7,309 nucleotides of DNA from an uncultured Collinsella sp. (lineage in GTDB: Bacteria > Actinomycetota > Coriobacteriia > Coriobacteriales > Coriobacteriaceae). Position numbers and translations under genes: made by a program. Below, one piece after another: positions 1 through 5,693 of this stretch (positions are counted from its first letter, which is position 1; every line of letters starts with the position of its first letter). The notes under the pieces are model-generated. The model had not been told where the DNA came from and did no database searches. It worked only from the letters and a program-made list of their open reading frames with translations. Location of the stretch: contig CALJDJ010000022.1 of assembly GCA_938023705.1 (NCBI GenBank), positions 1-7,309 of the forward strand, in the 5' to 3' direction.

Positions 1-55
1 ACCTCCGCAACCCCATGTTTTCACATAACTGTTGCGTTGACCAATTGAATCTACA
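1..55. mobile_element. Terminal fragment of an IS30-like insertion sequence
   Basis: The orfA reading frame of the downstream IS3 element is broken exactly after position 55, so bases 1-55 are foreign to it. The last bases, around TGTTGCGTTGACCAATTGAA (30-49) followed by TCTACA, resemble from memory the terminal inverted repeat of IS30-family elements of Pseudomonas and related Proteobacteria. No transposase motif fits in 55 bases and the other end is outside the window. The boundary is seen in the sequence; the IS30 family name is inference from recall. Confidence 0.45.
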
Positions 56-85
56 GCGGCGTACTTCGCAAAGCTGTCCGACTGA
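56..85 (+). pseudogene. IS3 orfA, last nine codons and stop
   Basis: Codons from 56 read A-A-Y-F-A-K-L-S-D-stop, with TGA at 83-85. This is the typical C-terminal end of the small IS3 OrfA (helix-turn-helix/leucine-zipper protein). The orfB frame is shifted -1 relative to it. In the overlap, slippage of the AAG codon at 71-73 back onto AAA (70-72) would continue as F-A-K-A-V-R-L-R-Y-A-F-I into orfB, the expected way to make the OrfAB transposase. Everything upstream of codon 56 has been replaced by other DNA, so no OrfA protein can be made. Confidence 0.65.
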
Positions 86-141
86 GGTACGCCTTTATCC
101 GTGACAACTCCTGTTGCTGGCCTGTTCGCCTGCTCTGTCGG

Positions 142-954
142 GTGCTGGATGTTCATCCCAGTGGTTTTTACGCCTGGCTTCAGCAGCCGCATTCACAACG
201 CCATCAGGCAGACCTGAGACTGACAGGACAGATTAAACAGTTCTGGCTGGAATCGGGATGCGTCTATGGTTATCGCAAAATCCATCTGGATCTGCGGGAC
301 AGCGGGCAACAGTGCGGAGTGAACAGAGTCTGGCGACTGATGAAACGTGTCGGGATAAAGGCTCAGGTCGGATACCGGAGCCCGAGGGCATGTAAAGGCG
401 AGGCCAGTATCGTGTCGCCCAACAGGCTTCAGCGACAGTTCAATCCGGATGCTCCGGATGAGCGTTGGGTAACGGACATAACCTACATCAGGACCCACGA
501 AGGCTGGCTGTATCTTGCCGTGGTGGTTGATCTGTTCTCACGCAAAATTATCGGCTGGTCCATGCAATCCCGGATGACAAAGGACATTGTCCTGAACGCA
601 CTGCTGATGGCTGTATGGCGGCGTAATCCCCAAAAACAGGTGCTGGTTCATTCGGATCAGGGCAGTCAGTACACAAGCCATGAGTGGCAGTCGTTCCTGA
701 AATCACACGGCCTGGAGGGCAGCATGAGCCGTCGCGGTAATTGCCATGATAATGTGGTTGCAGAAAGCTTTTTCCAGTTGTTGAAACGCGAACGGATAAA
801 GAAAAAGATCTACGGAACGCGGGAAGAAGCCCGCAGTGATATTTTTGATTACATCGAAATGTTTTATAACAGTAAGCGTCGGCATGGTTCCAGCGATCAG
901 ATGTCACCGACAGAATATGAAAACCAGTATTATCAACGGCTCGGAAGTGTCTAA
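142..954 (+). CDS. IS3-family transposase OrfB (DDE integrase-like catalytic subunit)
   Basis: This is the catalytic half of an IS3-family transposase, which normally acts as an OrfAB fusion that circularises and integrates the element. Counting from the GTG at 142, an HTH_21-type region occupies about residues 1-80 and an rve/RNase H-fold domain about residues 100-265. The triad is D112 (WVTDITY), D172 (HSDQGSQYTS) and E208 (HDNVVAESFF); D172 and E208 are separated by 35 residues, the classic DD(35)E spacing. The motif N-S-K-R-R-H near the C-terminus is also typical. GTG 142 is only the first conventional start codon. Family-like sequence (R-Y-A-F-I-R-D) continues in frame upstream to about 85, because the natural protein is produced by -1 frameshifting from orfA. 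The reading frame is intact but lacks its orfA partner. The IS3 subgroup was not determined. Confidence 0.92.
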   Translation: MLDVHPSGFYAWLQQPHSQRHQADLRLTGQIKQFWLESGCVYGYRKIHLDLRDSGQQCGVNRVWRLMKRVGIKAQVGYRSPRACKGEASIVSPNRLQRQFNPDAPDERWVTDITYIRTHEGWLYLAVVVDLFSRKIIGWSMQSRMTKDIVLNALLMAVWRRNPQKQVLVHSDQGSQYTSHEWQSFLKSHGLEGSMSRRGNCHDNVVAESFFQLLKRERIKKKIYGTREEARSDIFDYIEMFYNSKRRHGSSDQMSPTEYENQYYQRLGSV

Positions 955-972
955 ATTATCCGTGGCGATTCA
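945..972. repeat. Right terminal inverted repeat of the IS3 element
   Basis: The orfB stop (952-954) lies inside a segment running from AAGTGTCTAA through ATTATCCGTGGCGATTCA. From memory this resembles the right terminal repeat of this IS3 type, in which orfB characteristically ends within or just before the repeat. The left copy is not in the window, so the exact outer base (about 972) and any 3-4 bp target duplication cannot be confirmed. Confidence 0.6.
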
Positions 973-1004
973 AAATACGCTGATCCCGCCACCCGAGTTC
1001 TTCC

Positions 1005-1985
1005 ATGAAGCAGATGACCTTCGCCGACGCCGAGTATGCCGGCAAGGGCAAGCAGACCCGCAAGGAACTGTTCCTGATCGAGATGGGTCAGGTGGTGCCG
1101 TGGAAAGGGCTGATTGCCCTGATCGAACCGCATTATCCGAAAGGCGAAGGTGGTCGCCCGGCGTATCCCTTGATGGCGATGCTGCGTATCCATCTGATGC
1201 AGAACTGGTTCGGCTACAGCGATCCGGCCATGGAAGAAGCGCTGTACGAGACGACCATCCTACGTCAGTTAGCCGGGCTGAGCATGGAGCGTATTCCTGA
1301 CGAAACCACCATCCTCAACTTCCGTCGTCTGCTGGAGAAACATGAGCTGGCAGCCGGCATCCTCTGCGTGATCAATGGCTACCTGGGGGATCGCGGTCTG
1401 TCGCTGCGCCTGGGCACTATCGTCGATGCCACGCTGATCCACGCGCCCAGTTCAACCAAGAACCAGGACGGCAAGCGCGACCCGGAAATGCACCAGACCA
1501 AGAAGGGGAACCAGTATTACTTTGGCATGAAGGCGCACATCGGCGTTGATGATGAATCGGGGCTGGTACACAGCGTGGTGGGCACGGCAGCCACCGTGGC
1601 GGATGTCACCCAGGTCGACAAGCTGCTGCACGGCGACGAGAACGTCGTCTGCGCCGATGCCGGCTACACCGGCGTCGAAAAGCGCTCCGAGCATGCCGAC
1701 CGAGAAGTGATCTGGCAGGTCGCAGCACGCCGCAGCACCTACAAGATGCTCGATAAACGCAGCGCCCTGTACAAAGCCAAGCGCAAGATCGAGAAGGCCA
1801 AGGCGCAAGTGCGAGCGAAGGTAGAGCCCCCGTTTCGCGTGATCAAGCGGCAGTTCGGCTACACCAAGGTACGTTTCCGAGGGCTGGTGAGGAACACTGC
1901 ACAACTGGTGACGCTGTTTGCCCTGTCGAACCTATGGATGGCCCGCCGACATTTGCTGGCAAGCGCAGGAGAGGTGCGCCTGTAA
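1005..1985 (+). CDS. IS5-family transposase
   Basis: This is a complete 326-residue DDE transposase of the IS5 group, the usual length for the family. The N-terminal DUF772-type domain spans about residues 35-110 (W-F-G-Y-S-D-P-A-M-E-E-A-L-Y-E, then I-P-D-E-T-T-I-L-N-F-R-R). The catalytic residues are D141 (IVDATLI), D218 (VCADAGYTG) and E274, with R270 and K281 giving the R-x3-E-x6-K signature. The start ATG at 1005 gives the usual M-K-Q-M-T-F-A-D beginning. One oddity is E-P-P-F-R after the catalytic glutamate, where family members I recall have E-H-P-F-R. The gene appears otherwise intact, but the upstream insertion probably removed its native promoter and left terminal repeat. Confidence 0.93.
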   Translation: MKQMTFADAEYAGKGKQTRKELFLIEMGQVVPWKGLIALIEPHYPKGEGGRPAYPLMAMLRIHLMQNWFGYSDPAMEEALYETTILRQLAGLSMERIPDETTILNFRRLLEKHELAAGILCVINGYLGDRGLSLRLGTIVDATLIHAPSSTKNQDGKRDPEMHQTKKGNQYYFGMKAHIGVDDESGLVHSVVGTAATVADVTQVDKLLHGDENVVCADAGYTGVEKRSEHADREVIWQVAARRSTYKMLDKRSALYKAKRKIEKAKAQVRAKVEPPFRVIKRQFGYTKVRFRGLVRNTAQLVTLFALSNLWMARRHLLASAGEVRL

Positions 1986-1996
1986 TGCGGAAAATG

Positions 1997-2021
1997 GCCG
2001 TCGCAAGGTGCTCGCGACGGC
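1997..2021. repeat. 8-bp stem inverted repeat behind the IS5 transposase
   Basis: GCCGTCGC (1997-2004) and GCGACGGC (2014-2021) are perfect inverted repeats separated by nine bases. The structure starts 12 bases after the transposase stop codon and could fold in the transcript. There is no following T-run, so it is not a convincing intrinsic terminator. It may block read-through into the element or protect the mRNA end. Confidence 0.5.
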
Positions 2022-2041
2022 TGAAAGCACCGAAATGAGCG

Positions 2042-2071
2042 GGTGATCCGATCGTTTTTGATCGGTTCACC
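2042..2071. repeat. 12-bp imperfect hairpin in the IS5 right end
   Basis: GGTGATCCGATC (2042-2053) pairs with GATCGGTTCACC (2060-2071) around a six-base GTTTTT loop, with a single T/T mismatch at 2047/2066. Neither strand has a T-tract directly after the stem, so it is a weak candidate for a bidirectional terminator between the IS5 transposase and the convergent stress operon, or simply a subterminal feature of the IS. Confidence 0.5.
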
Positions 2072-2129
2072 GCTTTCAAAATCAGCAGTGGCTGAAGTCA
2101 GCCGGAAATACAGGGCTACTTCAGACCAT

Positions 2130-2141
2130 CCCTAGCTAGGG
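2130..2141. repeat. 12-bp palindrome CCCTAGCTAGGG at the IS5/tLST boundary
   Basis: The perfect palindrome lies across the inferred right end of the IS5 element. It contains CTAG twice in overlap, the core target sequence for IS5-type insertion. It marks the boundary between IS DNA and the DNA downstream of the serine protease gene. From here to 2209 no gene is seen, only the short tail of the operon; a strong intrinsic terminator is not apparent. Confidence 0.5.
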
Positions 2142-2209
2142 CTCGTAGTTCGGCGCAAGGCTGAAGTCGCTTGGCTGCTTCGCTGTGCAGATCCATGACC
2201 CACTTTCCA

Positions 2210-3361
2210 TCAAACTCCCGGTTGTAGTTCCACAAGCATCTCGCGAGTCTTGCCGGCCCGCTCCACTAACAAGACCACAACATCTCCAACGTTCTTGTCG
2301 TCTAGCCGGGCCTGTAATGTGGTGACGTCGTCGACGGCGATACCGTCGATGCTGATAACGCGATCGCCGGGCACGATGCCGCCTGCGGTGACCTCGACGC
2401 CGACGAGCCCGGCCCTGTGCGCCGCCGAGCCCGGCGTCACGCGCAATACGAATACGCCCTTACTGCCGGTCAGCGCCTGCAGACGCGCGTTGAGCTGCTC
2501 ATCCACCTCGATGCCCAGCGCCGGACGGATGTACTTGCCGGTCTTTATGAGTTGCGGCACCACGCGCATGACGGTATCGACCGGCACCGCAAAGCCGATG
2601 CCGGCCGAGGCGCCAGACGGACTGTAGATGGCGGTATTGATTCCGATCAGCCGCCCAGCCGAATCGAGCAGCGGGCCACCGGAATTGCCGGGGTTGATGG
2701 CGGCGTCGGTCTGGATCAGGTGATCGATGGCCGGGCCGCCCGCTTCTCCCGGCAACGAGCGGTCGAGCGCGGAGACGATACCAGTGGTGAGCGTCCAGTC
2801 CAGGCCGAAGGGGTTGCCGATAGCGAACACCTTCTGACCCACCTTGAGGTCGGCACTGGTGCCGACCGGCACGGCCGGCGGGCGCTTGAAACCGACGCCG
2901 ATCTTGAGCACGGCGATGTCGTGCGCGGGGCTCGTCCCCACCAGCGCGGCCTGGTAGTCGCGGCCGTCGGCCAGTTTGACGGTGGCTTCGGACGCGCCCT
3001 GGATGACGTGGAAGTTGGTAACGACGTGGCCGGCGTCGTCCCAGATGAAGCCCGAGCCAGTGCCGCGCGGCACGGAGAACACGTTGCGCGTCCAGACATC
3101 GCGTACTAATTGCGCGGTGGTGATGTAGACCACCGAGGCGCGCGATTTTTCGAACAGTTCGATGGTGGTTTTCTCGTCCGCCGCCAGATCGCCACGCGCC
3201 ATCACGGTGCGTTCTGCTGCCTCGCGCGGACTGAACCATGCCTCGATGGCGGGCAGAAACTGCCACAGCAGCATGAGCGCGGCAATGCAGGCGGTGATGA
3301 AGAGCCCGCGCCGGACGAAGCGGTCCGGCGCAGGGCGTTGGTACGGGTCGAGATAGGCCAT
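2210..3361 (-). CDS. degP: Membrane-anchored trypsin-like serine protease with one PDZ domain (DegP/DegS/HtrA family, tLST type)
   Basis: This 383-residue HtrA-family protease should act on misfolded or damaged proteins at the periplasmic face of the inner membrane. Residues 19-43 form one hydrophobic segment after R-R, probably an uncleaved anchor as in DegS. The trypsin-like domain spans about residues 70-275, with triad H118 (TNFHVI), D148 (AHDIAVL) and S227 (GNSGGP). A single PDZ domain occupies about 285-380. The length and single PDZ resemble DegS more than the two-PDZ DegP, although tLST papers call this gene degP. The ATG at 3361 is chosen because AGGAGA lies six bases upstream; an in-frame TTG at 3385 is less likely. 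It is the last gene of the operon, 24 bases after the M48 stop, suggesting cotranscription. The nearest downstream DNA is the IS5 element. Confidence 0.92.
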   Translation of the reverse strand: MAYLDPYQRPAPDRFVRRGLFITACIAALMLLWQFLPAIEAWFSPREAAERTVMARGDLAADEKTTIELFEKSRASVVYITTAQLVRDVWTRNVFSVPRGTGSGFIWDDAGHVVTNFHVIQGASEATVKLADGRDYQAALVGTSPAHDIAVLKIGVGFKRPPAVPVGTSADLKVGQKVFAIGNPFGLDWTLTTGIVSALDRSLPGEAGGPAIDHLIQTDAAINPGNSGGPLLDSAGRLIGINTAIYSPSGASAGIGFAVPVDTVMRVVPQLIKTGKYIRPALGIEVDEQLNARLQALTGSKGVFVLRVTPGSAAHRAGLVGVEVTAGGIVPGDRVISIDGIAVDDVTTLQARLDDKNVGDVVVLLVERAGKTREMLVELQPGV

Positions 3362-3367
3362 GAGACG

Positions 3368-3373
3368 TCTCCT
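3368..3373 (-). promoter_or_regulatory. Ribosome binding site of the serine protease gene
   Basis: AGGAGA on the minus strand ends six bases before the ATG at 3361-3359. It decides the start in favour of this ATG over the upstream in-frame TTG at 3385, which would overlap nothing useful. The spacer and the end of the motif form the perfect palindrome GAGACGTCTC (3362-3371). Confidence 0.65.
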
Positions 3374-3385
3374 GTTGATGGGCAA

Positions 3386-4352
3386 TCAGCGCCACAGCCC
3401 GCTCGGGCGCCAGCGCGGTGGGCGCGTCGCCAAAGCGGATTCCGGCAAAAAATGGGGCGCGCGGAGTGGCAACGCTGATGCTGGCCCAGGCGCCAACGTC
3501 AGCAGGCGTGCGATGCGCTCTTGCGTTGCCGGACGCGTGCGCAAGCAGGAGGGCTCGGGATTGCCCCATCCCGGCCATAGCCAGGCACGCCAGGAGCGGC
3601 TGACCCGCGCGATTTTCGCCAGCGCGGACGCCAGCCCCTGCGGGTCGCCAGTCAGTTCCGCCGCAAGGCGGTCAGCGTCGAACTCACGCACGCGAGACAA
3701 GCCGAGCTGTGCGAGCAGGGCCAGCTGGGGCGATGCGGCCAATAACAATAGACCAGGCCAATAGACCTCCGCCGCGCCAACCAGCTGCGCGGGCAGGCTG
3801 AGCAGGATCGCGATCTGTCCCATAAGGGCCAGTAGGCTCGTGAGGCGACTGTTGGAATCCGCCAGCCCCATGACACGCAGATCCTCATTAGCGATGTGCG
3901 CGACCTCGTGCACGAGCACACCCGCCAGCTCGCGTGGGCTCAGGCTGCGCAGCAGGCCATCGGTGAGGGCGATCGATGCCTCCTGCTTCGATCCCGGTGG
4001 CGAAGGCGTTGACGACGGCACTGGGCACATAGTGCGGCACCGGCGTGGCGGGCAAACCGGCACGGGCGGGCAGCTCGCGCAACAGGGCCCACATCTCGTG
4101 GGCTTCTTGCGGGTGCAAGGCCCGTACGCGGTACAGGCGCAAGCTCAGCGCCGACGCGGCTACCGGTTCCAGCAGCAACGCACCTGCAATGGCAAACAGC
4201 GCGAGCCACAGGCAGCCTTCCCCAAACGGCAGTCTCCCTGCTGCGGCTGCGATCCCGACCATGGTCAGGACCAACAGCCCGGTCTGCAGGCGGTTGAGCC
4301 AGCGGTGTTGCAAGAGCGCCGTGCGCGGATCACTGGGATGATGACGGGTCAT
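3386..4352 (-). pseudogene. HtpX-like M48 family membrane zinc metalloprotease, apparently frameshifted
   Basis: Joined across one frameshift, the gene encodes about 321 residues, normal for HtpX-like proteases that degrade damaged inner-membrane proteins. The first frame (ATG 4352, overlapping the end of psiE) supplies two hydrophobic segments at about residues 21-37 and 45-70 and the text A-V-V-N-A-F-A-T-G. The second frame continues S-K-Q-E-A-S-I-A-L-T-D-G-L-L and carries the zinc site H148-E-V-A-H152 and third ligand E223 (REFDAD), plus two further hydrophobic segments (about 171-190 and 193-215). Removing one C from the CCC at 3993-3995 restores a single frame. As read, the first frame ends without the active site. 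The second has no evident ribosome binding site for independent expression. A sequencing or assembly error is as likely as a true mutation, because the rest is well conserved. It sits between psiE and the serine protease in the same operon. Confidence 0.82.
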
Positions 4353-4827
4353 GCTCAGAGGTCTCGGCGGCGCGGTCGCCGCGCTTGCGCAGCAGCCAGT
4401 AGGTCGCACCCAGAGCCAGCGTGGCGCTAGCCAGCGCGGCTATCTTTGCGGGGCTCGCGTTGGAGTCGAGGATCACGAACTTGCGGGAGAGTGCGATCAG
4501 CGCGATCAGGACCACCGTCTTGACCTGGATGATGCTGTCCCGACGCAGCGCCACGCGCACGATGGAATGCTTGAACTCCATCGCGATCAAGAGCGTCATG
4601 ATCATGCCGAACACGCTCTGGAATACCTCGTGGTCCAGGGGATTGAAGGCATCGAGAACCAGCAGCGTGAAGACGATGGAGATGAGCTGGAACAGCGACA
4701 CCACGATGATGACGGCGATCACCGCCGACAGCACGAGCGCGACAACCTGCTCGAAGCGCTCGTAAAAACTCATGATGGCCAATTGGTCACGTAAGACCTG
4801 AAATGGGTTAAGGCGTGTTGATTTCAT
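4330..4827 (-). CDS. psiE: PsiE-family (phosphate-starvation-inducible) membrane protein
   Basis: This 165-residue integral membrane protein matches the PsiE family in layout. A short basic N-terminus is followed by a long hydrophobic stretch at about residues 28-58. A D-H-E-V-F-Q-S-V-F-G region and a second hydrophobic segment (about 72-84) lead to the conserved-looking M-E-F-K-H-S-I-V-R-V. Two more hydrophobic segments lie at about 100-118 and 127-146, before a charged tail. No biochemical activity is established for the family. In E. coli psiE is phosphate-starvation induced, and a psiE gene is part of the tLST stress locus. Its ATG (4827-4825) overlaps the kefB stop as ATGA, with AGGGAG nine bases upstream. 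Its own 3' end overlaps the start of the M48 gene, indicating translational coupling on both sides. Confidence 0.85.
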   Translation of the reverse strand: MKSTRLNPFQVLRDQLAIMSFYERFEQVVALVLSAVIAVIIVVSLFQLISIVFTLLVLDAFNPLDHEVFQSVFGMIMTLLIAMEFKHSIVRVALRRDSIIQVKTVVLIALIALSRKFVILDSNASPAKIAALASATLALGATYWLLRKRGDRAAETSEHDPSSSQ

Positions 4828-5679
4828 GACGATGAACTCCCTGGAAAACGGTTGCTGTCGAGACGGCGGCGCATTGCGCTGATGTGTCCTTCAATCAGCT
4901 CGGTCGACATGCCAAGCGTCGACATCACCTGTTCCGCCAGCCCAATAGCTGCGGCAAAGGATTGCTGATACACGCGCACGTTGGGCATGGCGCGAAATGC
5001 ATCGGCCGCGGTCGTACTTCTGCATGACACCCACAAGGTCAGCGCCGGACGGTGCTCGGCAATCGCCTGGGCGATGCGCAACGCTTGCTGGGCATGGGCG
5101 AACGTCAGCACCACCAAGTGCGCATGCGTCAAGCCGGCAGCCAGCAAGGTATCGGGCCGACTGGCATCGGCATGGAACACCGGCGCGCCGGCGGCACGCG
5201 CGGCCTCGACCTTCTGCGCGTCCGCCTCCAGCAGCAGATGCGCCACGCCGGCGTGGCGAAGAATCTCGCTGACTGTCAGGCCAAGCTCGCCCGCGCCGCA
5301 AATGATGACATGGTCTCGATATCGCGTCGTCTGCGCGGCGATCTCGACTTCTTCAGCCTGGGGTGGCTGAATGACGCCGCCGGTGCGGCTCAAGAACCGG
5401 GCAAGTACATCGTGATGGCGGATCAGTAGCGGTGCCAGGGCCATGCTGAGCACCAGCGCGACCAGCATGGGTTGGACGACGGTCGCGGGGATCAGATGCT
5501 GCTGCAAGACCGTGCCCAACAACAGCAGGGCGAACTCGCCGCCGTGCCCCAACGCTATGCCCGTGCGCCAGGCATCGAGGGCGGACAGGCGCGTCGCCCG
5601 CAAGGCCAGCGTATTGAGCAGGATCTTGACCGGTACCAGCACCACCAGCCACGCCAGCACCGCCAGCGGTGCCCGCAAG
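4824..5679 (-). CDS. kefB: KefB-type cation/proton antiporter, C-terminal part only
   Basis: About 285 C-terminal residues of a CPA2-family monovalent cation/H+ antiporter are present. The part nearest the break contains the last membrane helices (A-P-L-A-V-L-A-W-L-V-V-L-V-P-V-K; G-H-G-G-E-F-A-L-L-L-L; M-L-V-A-L-V-L-S-M-A-L-A-P). A cytoplasmic RCK_N/TrkA-N nucleotide-binding domain follows, starting near 5310, with the Rossmann motif G-A-G-E-L-G. It ends shortly after a linker with S-T-E-L-I-E-G-H. Family members have roughly 550-600 residues, so about half, including most of the transport core, is missing. The frame stays open leftward to 6044, but that extension is the antisense of the SMC gene and is not antiporter sequence. 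Such proteins exchange K+ or Na+ for protons. The stop overlaps the psiE start. The truncation at about 5671-5681 coincides with the sequence join. Confidence 0.88.
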
Positions 5680-5693
5680 GACAGCCTGCGGGC
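5671..5693. other. Chimeric junction with imperfect inverted repeat
   Basis: Antiporter coding (minus strand) ends and SMC coding (plus strand) begins here. GCCCGCAAGG (5671-5680) and CCTGCGGGC (5685-5693) are inverted repeats with one bulged A around an ACAG loop. Both reading frames make sense up to about this point, so the exact join could lie anywhere in 5671-5682. No insertion-sequence end, target duplication or attachment-site signature is visible. Confidence 0.7.

Larger units (their letters stand above)
56..972 (+). mobile_element. IS3-family insertion sequence, 5' truncated
   Basis: This is the right-hand portion of an IS3-family element. It holds the last nine codons of orfA (56-85), the full catalytic part of orfB and a right terminal repeat ending at about 972. 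The left terminal repeat and most of orfA are missing, cut off by the IS30-like sequence at 1-55. The element abuts the leader of the IS5-family transposase gene at 973. It therefore probably inserted into the IS5 element and was later interrupted itself. With no left end and no complete orfA it is probably immobile on its own unless the other half lies just outside the window. Confidence 0.8.
973..2132 (+). mobile_element. IS5-family insertion sequence lacking its left end
   Basis: The region contains a full-length IS5-type transposase gene followed by about 147 bases of non-coding right end. Only about 32 bases of leader (973-1004) separate the IS3 right end from the start codon, and no left inverted repeat is recognisable, so the leader was split by the IS3 insertion. 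The right end is placed near 2132 (CAGACCATCCC). It is followed by TAGCTAG, consistent with the YTAR-type target sequence (such as CTAG) used by IS5 elements. The element separates the stress operon from the older IS debris. The precise right boundary is inferred. Confidence 0.7.

Noticed and set aside
836..1300. 154-codon plus-strand frame bridging the IS3 and IS5 elements
   Set aside because: It crosses the IS boundary and overlaps both transposases out of frame.
2042..2071. Hairpin as a strong intrinsic terminator
   Set aside because: The stem is good, but no T-tract follows on either strand, so it is kept only as an inverted repeat.
2417..3109. 230-codon plus-strand open frame opposite the serine protease
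   Set aside because: Antisense shadow in GC-rich DNA; the minus strand has the full protease triad and PDZ domain.
2499..3578. 359-codon minus-strand frame overlapping the serine protease and M48 genes
   Set aside because: It is arginine/alanine-rich out-of-frame translation with no motifs, overlapping two genes with clear domains.
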